Origin: Pseudoxanthomonas sp.
Lineage (GTDB): Bacteria > Pseudomonadota > Gammaproteobacteria > Xanthomonadales > Xanthomonadaceae
DNA length: 64,000 nt
Assembly: GCF_035999195.1 (NCBI RefSeq)
Contig: NZ_DASYGY010000009.1
Span: 2,232,001-2,296,000, forward strand
Direction: 5' to 3'
The notes beneath the pieces are model-generated. The model saw only the letters and a program-made list of their open reading frames with translations. It did not search any database and was not told the origin of the DNA. Position 1 is the first letter of the stretch; every line of letters begins with the position of its first letter. The translations under genes were made by a program, and so were the position numbers. Below, one piece after another: positions 24,353-32,632 of this stretch.

Positions 24353-25588
24353 TCAGAACACCCACACCATCGCCGCGCCCGCCACCAACGCCGCCATCAA
24401 CCCCGCCGACACGCGCAGCCCATAGGCCGCACCACCACTGACCCAGGCGATCACCGACTTCGCGGTCAGGCTGGCGGCGAGCAACGCCAGCATCCACCAG
24501 CGCGCCTCGGCCGCTTCCAGCCCGCCGCGCGAGAACTGGTTGGCCAGCGTCGCCACCGCCGCGTGCAGTTCCGCCAATGCCGACATCGCGGCAGCGGCCA
24601 TCGCACCGCGGGGACCGATCCACGCCGCCAGTGCCGCCGCGACGAACGTCAGCGCCGCGACCAGCAGCGCGAAACCCAGCGCCTGGCCGAAACGGAACAT
24701 GCGGCTTTCCGAGGTCGGCGGCTTCACCGCATCGTCTTCGCCGCGATGCAGGCCGAACAGTCCACCCGCCAGCAGCACGGCAGCGATCGCACCGAGTTCC
24801 GGCAGCAGGTCGCGCACCAGCGGCGGCGACACCGCCCACAGGATGGGCACGCACAGGGTCAGCGAGGCGAGGTTGGACAGCAGCGCCGCGGCCACCGCGG
24901 AACGCAGCAGCGACGGGGTTTCCTTCGCCCGCTGACCGAACCCGATGGTCGCCGCGGTCGAGGACACGTACCCGGCGAAGAAGCCGGCGGCCGCCAGCCC
25001 CCAGCGGTTGCCGACCACGCGCAGGACGATGTGGCCCAGCGCGCTGACCGCCATGACCAGCACGACCAGCTTCCAGATCGTCGCCAGGTTGATCGCCTCG
25101 AACGGACCGATGGGCCGGTCCGGCAGGATCGGCAGGATCACCAGCGCCGAGGCCAGCAGCAGTAGACCGTCGAAGACCTCGCGCTCGCTGAAGGTCTCCC
25201 GCGTAAGTTCGTGCAGCGGCTGCTTGGCGTACAGCAGCACCGCAACGACCACCGCCAGCGCGGTCGCCAGCGCCGGCGTGCGCATTGCCATGGCGCCCAG
25301 CAGGAACGTCACCACCAGCGTCACCTCGCTGGTCAGGCCGGGGTCGTCCTGGCGCGTCGCCCGGTACCCCATCGCCGCCAGCACGCCGGTCACCGCCAGC
25401 GCCACCAGCAGCACGGGCAGGCCCAGCGACATGGCGACCGCCGCCGCCAGCGCCACCAGCGCGTGCGTCCTCAGCCCGGCGATGCCGTGCGCGCGGCCCG
25501 GGCTGCGCTCGCGGACCAGCCCGATCAGCAGGCCCAGGCCGAGCGCGGAGGACAGGGCCAGCCAGGTCTGCGGGGTCGCTTCGTCCAT
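24353..25588 (-). CDS. MgtC/SapB family membrane protein with DUF4010
   Basis: A 411-residue inner-membrane protein with about 12 hydrophobic helices. The N-terminal part has the MgtC/SapB motifs LGLGLLIGLVRERSPG and AGLRTHALVALAAAVAMSLG; the C-terminal part is DUF4010 (AATIGFGQRAKE, ALAELHAAVATLANQ). MgtC relatives have roles in low-Mg2+ growth and membrane ATPase control, but this long subfamily is uncharacterised. A GAGGAAC ribosome-binding site precedes the ATG. It is convergent with the two-component pair. Confidence 0.82.
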   Translation of the reverse strand: MDEATPQTWLALSSALGLGLLIGLVRERSPGRAHGIAGLRTHALVALAAAVAMSLGLPVLLVALAVTGVLAAMGYRATRQDDPGLTSEVTLVVTFLLGAMAMRTPALATALAVVVAVLLYAKQPLHELTRETFSEREVFDGLLLLASALVILPILPDRPIGPFEAINLATIWKLVVLVMAVSALGHIVLRVVGNRWGLAAAGFFAGYVSSTAATIGFGQRAKETPSLLRSAVAAALLSNLASLTLCVPILWAVSPPLVRDLLPELGAIAAVLLAGGLFGLHRGEDDAVKPPTSESRMFRFGQALGFALLVAALTFVAAALAAWIGPRGAMAAAAMSALAELHAAVATLANQFSRGGLEAAEARWWMLALLAASLTAKSVIAWVSGGAAYGLRVSAGLMAALVAGAAMVWVF

Positions 25589-25629
25589 TCCACCGTTCCT
25601 CGTCAGGCACGCGAGCATAGCGAATGGTC

Positions 25630-25657
25630 TTGCATTGGTCTCGTCATCCCGGACAAT
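25630..25657 (+). promoter_or_regulatory. Candidate sigma70 promoter of fbp
   Basis: TTGCAT (25630-25635), a 16-base spacer and GACAAT (25652-25657), 27 bases before the fbp ATG. Confidence 0.4.
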
Positions 25658-25684
25658 GCGCGCACCTTCACCGTGGACCCCATC

Positions 25685-26716
25685 ATGCCCGCTTCCGCTC
25701 CGTCCGCCGTCTCGCTGAGCCGCTATCTGATCGAAGAGCAGCGCGCCGGCCACATCAGCGCCGACCTGCGGCAGCTCATCGCCGTGGTGGCCCGCGCCTG
25801 CACCAGCATCTCCATCGCGGTCAGCAAGGGCGCGCTGGGCGGCGTGCTGGGCGACGCCGGCACCGGCAACGTGCAGGGCGAGGCGCAGAAGAAGCTGGAC
25901 GTGCTGAGCAACGACATCCTGCTGGAAGCCAACGCCTGGGGCGGCCACCTGGCCGCGTGCGCGTCGGAGGAAATGGACCACAGCCAGCCCATCCCGGACG
26001 CCTACCCGCGCGGCGGCTTCCTGCTGCTGTTCGATCCGCTGGACGGCAGCTCGAACATCGACGTCAACGTCTCCGTGGGCACCATCTTCTCGGTGCTGCG
26101 CTGCCCGGACGGCGTGACGACGCCGGGCGACGAGCACTTCCTGCAGCCGGGCCGCGAGCAGGTGGCCGCCGGCTACTGCATCTACGGACCCAGCACGATG
26201 CTGGTGCTGACCACCGGCAACGGCACGCATGCGTTCACCCTGGACCGCGAGCAGGGCGCCTTCGTGCTGACCCAGCGCGACATGCGGATTCCGGAGGAAA
26301 CGAAGGAGTTCGCCATCAACATGTCCAACCAGCGCCATTGGGAAGCGCCGATGCAGGGCTACGTCACCGACCTGCTCGCCGGCAAGGAGGGCCCGCGCGG
26401 CAAGGACTTCAACATGCGATGGATCGCCAGCATGGTGGCCGACGTGCACCGCATCCTGACGCGCGGCGGCATCTTCATCTACCCGTGGGACCGCAAGGAC
26501 CCGGGCAAGGCCGGCAAGCTGCGCCTGATGTACGAAGCCAACCCCATGGGCCTGCTGGTGGAACAGGCCGGCGGCGCCGCCAGCACCGGCCGCGAGGACA
26601 TCCTGTCGCTGCGCCCCACCCAGCTGCACCAGCGCGTGCCGGTGTTCCTCGGTTCGAAGAAGGAAGTCGAGGCAGCCGTGAGCTATCACCGCGCGCACGA
26701 CATGGCCGCGGCCTGA
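25685..26716 (+). CDS. fbp: Fructose-1,6-bisphosphatase, class I
   Basis: A 343-residue gluconeogenic enzyme that removes the 1-phosphate of fructose 1,6-bisphosphate. The class-I metal and substrate motifs are visible: DVLSNDILLEAN, ASEEMD, and FDPLDGSSNIDVNVSVGTIF, with a later KLRLMYEANPMGLLVEQAGG block. Length and order match the family throughout, with no truncation. The ATG at 25685 begins the conserved region with a short Ala/Pro-rich lead. It is upstream of, and in the same direction as, the 2OG oxygenase gene, which has its own -10 box. Confidence 0.97.
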   Translation: MPASAPSAVSLSRYLIEEQRAGHISADLRQLIAVVARACTSISIAVSKGALGGVLGDAGTGNVQGEAQKKLDVLSNDILLEANAWGGHLAACASEEMDHSQPIPDAYPRGGFLLLFDPLDGSSNIDVNVSVGTIFSVLRCPDGVTTPGDEHFLQPGREQVAAGYCIYGPSTMLVLTTGNGTHAFTLDREQGAFVLTQRDMRIPEETKEFAINMSNQRHWEAPMQGYVTDLLAGKEGPRGKDFNMRWIASMVADVHRILTRGGIFIYPWDRKDPGKAGKLRLMYEANPMGLLVEQAGGAASTGREDILSLRPTQLHQRVPVFLGSKKEVEAAVSYHRAHDMAAA

Positions 26717-26732
26717 CCGGCCGCACGGCGGC

Positions 26733-26738
26733 TAGAAT
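26733..26738 (+). promoter_or_regulatory. -10 box of the 2OG-oxygenase gene, predicting a leaderless mRNA
   Basis: TAGAAT, 6 bases before the ATG at 26745. No Shine-Dalgarno sequence is present. Confidence 0.5.
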
Positions 26739-26744
26739 CGGGTC

Positions 26745-27458
26745 ATGACGCCTATTCCGTCCGCCGCCGACTTCATCGAGGTCTACCCCGACGCGCTGGA
26801 CGCGGACACCTGCCGCGCCATCGTGGCGCGCTTCGACGCTAGCGGCCAGGACCAGCCAGGTCGCGTCGGCGGCGGCCTCTATCCGGAGCTCAAGCACAGC
26901 CGCGACATCGGCATCAGCGGGGTGGCCGACTGGCGCGACGTGGAACAGCGCCTCAACCTGGCCGTACTGGCCGGCCTGCAGCAGTACCTCCGCACCTATC
27001 CTTTCAGCCTGATCGCGCCGCTGATGCTGCAGCAGCCGGACGAAACCGGCACGCTGCGCCGCCTGCGCCACGACGACATCGCCGGCATGGACGATGCCGC
27101 GCTGATGAAGCTGGTGATGAAGGTCTTCGTGCCCGGCAAGATCAACCTGCAGCGCTATGCCGCCGGCGAAGGCGGCTATCCCTACTGGCACTGCGAACTG
27201 TTTCCCAAGGCGGCCGATGCCGAAACCCTGCATCGCCATGTGCTGTGGACGATCTACCTCAACGATGGCTTCGAGGCCGGCGAAACCGAGTTCTTCCACC
27301 AGCAGCGCAGGATCGTGCCGCGCACCGGCAGCCTGCTGATCGCGCCGACCGCCTTCACCCACACCCACCGCGGCAACCGGCCGCTCGGCGGCGCCAAGTA
27401 CATCGCCACCAGCTGGGTCTTGTTCCAGCGCGCGGAACGGCTGTACGGCAGCGGCTGA
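26745..27458 (+). CDS. 2-oxoglutarate/Fe(II)-dependent dioxygenase family protein
   Basis: A 237-residue protein with the double-stranded beta-helix pattern of 2OG-Fe(II) oxygenases. The iron-binding triad is likely the His and Glu of YWHCELFPK and the His of FTHTHRGNRP; RGN/RPLGG contains the Arg expected to bind 2-oxoglutarate. A preceding segment KINLQRYAAGEGGYPYWHCE is typical of the prolyl-hydroxylase-like group. Target unknown. The use of Glu instead of Asp in the HxD motif is uncommon for hydroxylases and worth checking. Confidence 0.8.
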   Translation: MTPIPSAADFIEVYPDALDADTCRAIVARFDASGQDQPGRVGGGLYPELKHSRDIGISGVADWRDVEQRLNLAVLAGLQQYLRTYPFSLIAPLMLQQPDETGTLRRLRHDDIAGMDDAALMKLVMKVFVPGKINLQRYAAGEGGYPYWHCELFPKAADAETLHRHVLWTIYLNDGFEAGETEFFHQQRRIVPRTGSLLIAPTAFTHTHRGNRPLGGAKYIATSWVLFQRAERLYGSG

Positions 27459-27496
27459 AGCGGGTTCGCGGCGGCGGCTCACGCGCCGCACGCGCG

Positions 27497-28585
27497 TCAG
27501 AACAGCTCGCCCTGCGGCGACGGCGCGCGCGGCGGCACGAAGCGCGAGACATCGAGCGGCGGATGGCGGCGCCCTGCGAAGCCGGATCGCTTGAGCGCCA
27601 GCGCGAAGCGCCGCGCCAGCAGGTCCGCATACACGCCCTCGCCGCGCAGCCGCGTGCCGAAGCGGCTGTCGTAATCCTTGCCACCACGCAGCTGCTGGAC
27701 CGTGCTCATCACGTGCGCCGCGCGATCCGGCACGTGGGTCTGCAGCCAGTCGCGGAACAGCGGCGCGACTTCATGCGGCAGGCGCAGCAGCACGTAGCCG
27801 GCGGCGGTCGCGCCTGCCTCGCGTGCCGCCTCGAGGGAGGCTTCCAGCTCATGATCGTTCACCCAGGGAATCACCGGCGCGAACATCACCCCGACCGGCA
27901 CGCCCGCCTCGCTGAGTCGCTGCACCGCGCGCAGCCGGGCATGCGGCGCGGACGCACGCGGCTCCAGCCGCGACGACAGCGTGTTGTCCAGCGTGGTGAT
28001 GGAGAAGTACACGTGGACCAGCCGTTCCCGCGCCATCGGCGCCAGCAGGTCCAGGTCGCGCTCGACCAGCGCGTTCTTGGTGATCAGCGAGAACGGATGC
28101 CGGGTTTCCGCCAGCACTTCGATGATGCGTCGGGTCAGCTGCAACCGGCGTTCGGCCGGCTGGTAGGCATCGGTGTTGATGCCCAGCGAGATCGGACTGG
28201 CGCGATAGCCGGGTTTCGCCAGTTCGCGCCGCAGCACCTCCGGCGCGTTGGTCTTGGCGAAGATCTTCGTTTCGAAGTCCAGCCCGGGCGACAGGTCGAG
28301 ATAGGCATGCGACGGACGCGCGAAGCAGTACGAGCACCCATGCTCGCAGCCCCGGTAGGGGTTCAGCGACTGGTCGAACGGAATGTCCGGCGACTGGTTG
28401 CGGGTGATGACGCTGCGCGCGACCTCCTCGATCACCCGGGTCTGCGGCGCCGACGCGAGGTCGCCCTCGGTATCGGCGTCGTGCCAGCCATCGTCGGTCG
28501 CCTCCGGCGTGGTCACGGCGAACCGGCCCGGCAGGTAGCCGGTGGAGCCGCGTCCCTTGATGCGGGGTCGGTCCTTTTTCGTCAT
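27497..28585 (-). CDS. PA0069-family radical SAM protein
   Basis: A 362-residue radical S-adenosylmethionine protein. The [4Fe-4S]-binding CxxxCxxC motif is in YRGCEHGCSYCFARPSH; other conserved blocks are KGRGSTGYLPGRF, SLGINTDAYQPAER and RPHSLITKNA-like HPFSLITKNALVERD. The family (PA0069, related to spore photoproduct lyase) has no established substrate; a role in DNA repair is only a guess. The ATG at 28585 has a TATCTT box 6 bases upstream, fitting a leaderless transcript, and lies in a 57-base divergent region shared with cls. Confidence 0.88.
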   Translation of the reverse strand: MTKKDRPRIKGRGSTGYLPGRFAVTTPEATDDGWHDADTEGDLASAPQTRVIEEVARSVITRNQSPDIPFDQSLNPYRGCEHGCSYCFARPSHAYLDLSPGLDFETKIFAKTNAPEVLRRELAKPGYRASPISLGINTDAYQPAERRLQLTRRIIEVLAETRHPFSLITKNALVERDLDLLAPMARERLVHVYFSITTLDNTLSSRLEPRASAPHARLRAVQRLSEAGVPVGVMFAPVIPWVNDHELEASLEAAREAGATAAGYVLLRLPHEVAPLFRDWLQTHVPDRAAHVMSTVQQLRGGKDYDSRFGTRLRGEGVYADLLARRFALALKRSGFAGRRHPPLDVSRFVPPRAPSPQGELF

Positions 28586-28591
28586 GTCCGG

Positions 28592-28597
28592 AAGATA
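28592..28597 (-). promoter_or_regulatory. -10 box of the radical SAM gene, predicting a leaderless mRNA
   Basis: TATCTT on the minus strand, 6 bases before the ATG at 28585. Confidence 0.45.
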
Positions 28598-28630
28598 CGC
28601 GCAGGCCGTCGCAGGTGGCGCGACACCGCA

Positions 28631-28636
28631 TAGAAT
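28631..28636 (+). promoter_or_regulatory. -10 box of cls, predicting a leaderless mRNA
   Basis: TAGAAT, 6 bases before the ATG at 28643. Divergent from the equally close -10 box of the radical SAM gene 34 bases away. Confidence 0.5.
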
Positions 28637-28642
28637 CCTCCC

Positions 28643-30097
28643 ATGCACGACATGCTCGGCGCCTTGGGCGACTACTTTTCCTCCCTGCCCCATCTCGCGG
28701 CCTGGGTGACCCTGGCCTGGCTGCTGTACCTGGTGCCGTTGTGTGCGTGGATCGTGCTGCAGAAGCGGGAGCCGGTCGCGACGCTCAGCTGGCTGCTGTC
28801 GCTGGCGCTGCTGCCCTATGTGGGCTACCTGATCTACTTCCTGCTCGGCCCGCAGCGCATCAAGCGCCACCAGTTGCGTCGCACGCGCTCACGCGAGGGC
28901 GTGGAGAGTTACGAGGTGTTCGCGTCCAGCGACGGCAACAGCGCCGAGCTGCCGATGCTGGCGCAGAAGACGACCGGCCTGCCGCCCGCGACCGCTACGT
29001 CGGTCCAGCAACTGGTCGATGGCTGCGCCACCTATCAGGCCATCCTCGATGCGATCGCACAGGCCGAGAACCACATCCACCTGGAGTACTACATCTTCAA
29101 CGGCGACCGCACCGGACAGCGCATCCTCAACGCGCTCACGGTGAAGGCACGCGAAGGCGTGAAGGTACGGTTGTTGCTGGACGCCGTGGGCTCGAACCGC
29201 CTGAAGAGCCGCGCGCTGCGGGCGCTGATCGACGCGGGTGGCGAACACGCCTGGTTCCATCCCACGCGCTTCCGCCCGTTCACCCGTCCCTGGCTGAACC
29301 TGCGCACGCACCGCAAGATCGTGGTGGTGGACGGACGCGTCGCCTTCACCGGCGGCATCAACGTCACCGACGACGAGGACGAATCGTTGTGCGATGACGC
29401 CTTCCGCGACCTGCACCTGCGGCTGGAGGGCGAGATCGTCCGCAGCATCCAGCAGGTCTTCGTCGAAGACTGGGTGTACGCGACCGGGCAACAGCGCAAG
29501 GACTTCCAGGGCACGCGCCTGTGGAGCGCGAGCGACGCGAACGTGCGCGGCGGCATTGCGGTACAGGCGCTGGTATCGGGACCGGATTCGGCCTGGGAGC
29601 CGATCCATCGCGCCAAGGTCGCCGCGATCCACGAAGCGAAGCGGCGTGTCTGGCTGGTGACGCCGTACTTCGTGCCCGGTGAGGCCGCGCGCATGGCGCT
29701 GACATCGGCCGCGCTGGGGGGACTCGACGTGCGGCTGGTGGTGCCGAAGGTCAGCGACTCGCGGTTGGCCACGCTGGCGGCGCGCTCCTACTTCGACGAG
29801 CTGCTGGCGGCCGGCGTGAAGGTCTACGAGTACGGGCCGCGGATGATGCACAGCAAGGCGCTGCTGTGCGACGACGCGCTGGCGATCGTCGGCAGCGCCA
29901 ACTTCGACCATCGCAGCTTCCGCCTGAACTTCGAGATCTCCATGATGTTCCGCGATGCCGGCGTGGCCGGCACGCTGGCGCAATGGATGGAAGGCGAGAT
30001 CGCCGCGAGCGAACCGGTCCGGCTGCAGCGCGACCGTGCGCTCTGGCGGCACCGCCTGCCCGAGGCGCTGGCCCGGCTGATGTCGCCACTGCTGTGA
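28643..30097 (+). CDS. cls: Cardiolipin synthase (phospholipase D family)
   Basis: A 484-residue membrane-bound enzyme that joins two phosphatidylglycerol molecules, or uses another phospholipid donor, to make cardiolipin. Two N-terminal transmembrane helices (about residues 18-38 and 46-68, the PLDNc domain) are followed by two HKD catalytic motifs: HRKIVVVDGRVAFTGGIN (His223) and HSKALLCDDALAIVGSANFD (His403). Length and layout match ClsA. The downstream small membrane protein and pdxJ follow in the same direction but about 65 bases away with their own -10-like box. Confidence 0.93.
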   Translation: MHDMLGALGDYFSSLPHLAAWVTLAWLLYLVPLCAWIVLQKREPVATLSWLLSLALLPYVGYLIYFLLGPQRIKRHQLRRTRSREGVESYEVFASSDGNSAELPMLAQKTTGLPPATATSVQQLVDGCATYQAILDAIAQAENHIHLEYYIFNGDRTGQRILNALTVKAREGVKVRLLLDAVGSNRLKSRALRALIDAGGEHAWFHPTRFRPFTRPWLNLRTHRKIVVVDGRVAFTGGINVTDDEDESLCDDAFRDLHLRLEGEIVRSIQQVFVEDWVYATGQQRKDFQGTRLWSASDANVRGGIAVQALVSGPDSAWEPIHRAKVAAIHEAKRRVWLVTPYFVPGEAARMALTSAALGGLDVRLVVPKVSDSRLATLAARSYFDELLAAGVKVYEYGPRMMHSKALLCDDALAIVGSANFDHRSFRLNFEISMMFRDAGVAGTLAQWMEGEIAASEPVRLQRDRALWRHRLPEALARLMSPLL

Positions 30098-30162
30098 AGC
30101 ACGCCCGTTTTTGAGCGGGGAGGGAAGCGGTAAGATGCGGCCACCGAGACGCGGGGGTGGGT

Positions 30163-30423
30163 ATGCACTGGCTTTTCCTGTTGATGGCCATCGGCTGCAT
30201 GTTCATGGCCGTGCGCACGACGTCGATGCCGCTGATGGTCGTGCTGATGCTGGTGTCGCTGGGCCTGTTCGTGGCGTGGATCCTGGGGCGTCACGCCCGC
30301 CGCCTGGGCGAAACCAGCCGCGATCCCTCGATGATGATCGATCCCGTCGAGCTGCGGCGCCTGCGTGAACTGGCCGAGGCGCGGCGCAATGCACCGCCGC
30401 CGACGGAGCCGCCGGCGCCGTGA
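30163..30423 (+). CDS. Small two-helix membrane protein, function unknown
   Basis: An 86-residue protein with two hydrophobic segments (about residues 2-18 and 23-42, WLFLLMAIGCMFMAV and MPLMVVLMLVSLGLFVAWIL) and a basic then proline-rich soluble tail (DPVELRRLRELAEARRNAPP). I do not recognise a named family. It overlaps pdxJ by 4 bases (the GTG of pdxJ begins inside its last codon), so the pair is translationally coupled. The coupling, a typical codon pattern and a G-rich ribosome-binding site argue that it is real. Confidence 0.7.
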   Translation: MHWLFLLMAIGCMFMAVRTTSMPLMVVLMLVSLGLFVAWILGRHARRLGETSRDPSMMIDPVELRRLRELAEARRNAPPPTEPPAP

Positions 30424-31187
30424 CCCTGCTCAGCGTCAACGTCAACAAGATCGCGGTACTCCGCAATTCCCGTGGTGGCAGCGAACCCGACGTGGTCCGC
30501 GCCGCACGCACCTGCTTGGCGGCCGGCGCGCATGGCATCACCGTGCACCCGCGGCCCGACCAGCGCCATATCCGCCCCGACGATGTCCGCGCGCTGGCGC
30601 AGCTGACCCGCATGCAGGGCGTGGAACTGAACGTCGAAGGCAATCCGTTCGCGCCACCGAGAGCCGGATATCCGGGCTTCCTGGCGCTGTGCGACGAGGT
30701 GCGCCCCGCACAGGCGACCCTGGTGCCCGACGGCGACGGCCAGATCACCTCCGACCACGGCTTCGACTTCGCCCGCGACGGCGAGCGCCTGCGTCCGCTG
30801 GTGGCCGGGCTCAAGGCCATGGGGTGCCGGGTCAGCCTGTTCGTCGACGCCGGCTGCGAAGGGCTGGAGCAGGCGGCGCAGCTCGGGGCGGACCGGATCG
30901 AGATCTACACCGGGCCGTTCGCCGAGGCAGCCGCACGCGGCGAGCCCGCCGGAGCGCTGGAGCGGTGCATCGGCACCGCGCGCCAGGCGCGGGCCCTGGG
31001 CCTGGGCGTCAACGCCGGGCACGATCTCAGCCAGGACAACCTGGGTCGTTTCCTCGCCGCAGTACCGGACGTGCTGGAAGTCTCCATCGGCCACGCCCTG
31101 ATCGGCGAAGCGCTGTACGCCGGGTTGGAGGCGACGGTACGCCGTTACCTCGACCTCCTGGACGCCGCCGCCGCCAGCCGGGACTGA
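30420..31187 (+). CDS. pdxJ: Pyridoxine 5'-phosphate synthase
   Basis: A 255-residue TIM-barrel enzyme that condenses 1-deoxy-D-xylulose 5-phosphate with 3-amino-2-oxopropyl phosphate in the DXP-dependent vitamin B6 pathway. Signatures are LSVNVNKIAVLRNSRGG, AGAHGITVHPRPDQRHI, VELNVEGNP and GLGVNAGHDLSQDNL with the phosphate-binding ISIGHALIGEAL. The start is a GTG at 30420 that overlaps the stop of the upstream small membrane protein. pdxA and other pathway genes are not in the window. Confidence 0.95.
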   Translation: MTLLSVNVNKIAVLRNSRGGSEPDVVRAARTCLAAGAHGITVHPRPDQRHIRPDDVRALAQLTRMQGVELNVEGNPFAPPRAGYPGFLALCDEVRPAQATLVPDGDGQITSDHGFDFARDGERLRPLVAGLKAMGCRVSLFVDAGCEGLEQAAQLGADRIEIYTGPFAEAAARGEPAGALERCIGTARQARALGLGVNAGHDLSQDNLGRFLAAVPDVLEVSIGHALIGEALYAGLEATVRRYLDLLDAAAASRD

Positions 31188-31214
31188 GCACCGCTCCGGC
31201 GTTGCCGACGCCGG

Positions 31215-31613
31215 TCAGTTCCGCATCGCGATGTTGGCGATCCCGCTGGCCTCGGCCTGCGCCAGCGCGCTGACCAGTTGCTGGTAGTCGGCGTCATCGG
31301 CCGCTTCCACCTGCAGCACGGTGCGCGGCTCGGCGATGCGGGCATCCTCCAGCCGCGCCCGCAGTTCCGCCAGGGTGACCGGCCGGTCGTCCAGCGTGTA
31401 ATGGCCCGCCATGCCGACCTTGAGCACCAGATCGTTGGGAGGTTCGGCCCGCGTCACCGGCGGCGTGGCCTGCGGAAGCATCGCCTCGATCGGCCGCGAC
31501 AGCATGGGCGCAGTGACCATGAAGATCACCAGCAGGACCAGCATCACGTCCACCAGCGGCGTGATGTTGATCTCGGCCAGTTCGGAACGGCTTGCGGGAG
31601 CGGAAAACGCCAT
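31215..31613 (-). CDS. ExbD-family biopolymer transport protein (third paralogue)
   Basis: A 132-residue single-pass protein: cytoplasmic SRSELAEINITPLVD, one transmembrane helix carrying the essential Asp of the family (PLVDVMLVLLVIFMVTAP), and a periplasmic domain. It is the most diverged of the three exbD genes here, with a shorter linker (LPQATPPVTRAEPPN). It has an unusually strong ribosome-binding site (AAGGAGGTG) and lies 133 bases beyond the second exbD, behind a clear terminator, so it may be expressed separately or only by read-through. It could serve a Tol-like or separate ExbB partner, but none is adjacent. Confidence 0.88.
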   Translation of the reverse strand: MAFSAPASRSELAEINITPLVDVMLVLLVIFMVTAPMLSRPIEAMLPQATPPVTRAEPPNDLVLKVGMAGHYTLDDRPVTLAELRARLEDARIAEPRTVLQVEAADDADYQQLVSALAQAEASGIANIAMRN

Positions 31614-31696
31614 GGCACACCTCCTTCTGTCGGGACCGTAGGCCCGACGCTACGCCCGTGCCCGGGGCGCCGCAAGGGGAGTCGCCTGGCGCATAC

Positions 31697-31723
31697 AAAA
31701 ACGCCGCCCCGAAGGGCGGCGTC
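31697..31723 (-). terminator. Intrinsic terminator after the second exbD
   Basis: On the minus strand: GACGCCGCCC-TTCG-GGGCGGCGTTTTTG, a strong GC stem with a tetraloop followed by T5. It separates the tonB-exbB-exbD-exbD transcript from the third exbD. Confidence 0.85.
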
Positions 31724-31746
31724 GAAAGCTGCATTGCGCGTCGGTG

Positions 31747-32157
31747 CTACTGCACGAAACCGATCTTCAGCATCTGCGCATTCTTGGCGGCGGCCAGGAC
31801 CTTGGCCATCACCTCGTAGTGCGCTTCCGAGTTGGCTTCGATGCGCAGCTCGGGCTGGTTGGTCGGATCACGCTGGACTTCGTTCTCCATGCGGGTCTGC
31901 AGATCCGCCACGTTCACCGGACTGTTGTTCCAGTAGACCGTGCCATCCGCATTGATCCGCAGGTCGATCGGCGGCGGCGGTTCCTTGATCTGCGGCGGCG
32001 GGTTGATCACACGCTGCGGCAGGGCCACTTCGATCGGGTACGTCATGATCGGGGCGGTGACGATGAAGATGATCAGGAGCACCAGCATCACGTCCACGAG
32101 GGGCGTGACATTGATGTCGGCCATGGGGCCCTTGCTACCACCACTGCTGAATGCCAT
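31747..32157 (-). CDS. exbD2: ExbD-family biopolymer transport protein (second paralogue)
   Basis: A 136-residue ExbD: ADINVTPLVDVMLVLLIIFIVTAP includes the proton-path Asp in the single transmembrane helix. The periplasmic part is proline-rich at first (INPPPQIKEPPPPIDLRINADG). It starts 3 bases after the stop of the first exbD, and shares its N-terminus (MAFSSG), so a duplication is likely. In xanthomonads a second ExbD next to tonB-exbB-exbD1 is known and is needed for some but not all TonB functions. Confidence 0.92.
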   Translation of the reverse strand: MAFSSGGSKGPMADINVTPLVDVMLVLLIIFIVTAPIMTYPIEVALPQRVINPPPQIKEPPPPIDLRINADGTVYWNNSPVNVADLQTRMENEVQRDPTNQPELRIEANSEAHYEVMAKVLAAAKNAQMLKIGFVQ

Positions 32158-32160
32158 GGC

Positions 32161-32586
32161 TTACTGCCCCTTCTCTTTCGTGGCCACGTAGCCGATATCC
32201 AGCATGCCCTGACCCTGCGCGATCTTGGTGACGTCGGCGATGACGCCCATCTTGGTCGTCTTGTCGCCACGCAGGTTGAGCTTCGGCTGCGGCTGCAGCT
32301 GGGCGGCGCTGGACAGGCGCGACTCGAGGATTTCCTTGCTGACCGGCTCGTCGCCCCAGTACAGGTCGCCATTCTCCTTCACGGAGATGGTGATCGGCGG
32401 GGTCTTCGGACCGTCCTGCTCGTCCTTCGCGATCTGGGGGGTTTCGGGCAGGTCGATCTTCACCTTGTGCGACATCAGCGGCGCCGTGATGATGAAGATG
32501 ATCAGCAGCACCAACATCACGTCCACGAGGGGCGTGACGTTGATCTCGGCCATCGGGCCACCGCTATTACCACTACTGAAAGCCAT
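32161..32586 (-). CDS. exbD1: ExbD-family biopolymer transport protein (first paralogue)
   Basis: A 141-residue partner of ExbB in the proton-driven motor that energises TonB. The transmembrane helix holds the essential Asp (TPLVDVMLVLLIIFIITAP), followed by a periplasmic domain with the pattern ITISVKENGDLYWGDEPVS. It lies 46 bases downstream of exbB and directly upstream of the second exbD, in one probable transcript with tonB. Confidence 0.93.
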   Translation of the reverse strand: MAFSSGNSGGPMAEINVTPLVDVMLVLLIIFIITAPLMSHKVKIDLPETPQIAKDEQDGPKTPPITISVKENGDLYWGDEPVSKEILESRLSSAAQLQPQPKLNLRGDKTTKMGVIADVTKIAQGQGMLDIGYVATKEKGQ

Positions 32587-32632
32587 GACGGGCTCCGTCT
32601 AGAACGTTGCGTTGACTGCTTGTACCGCCGGC

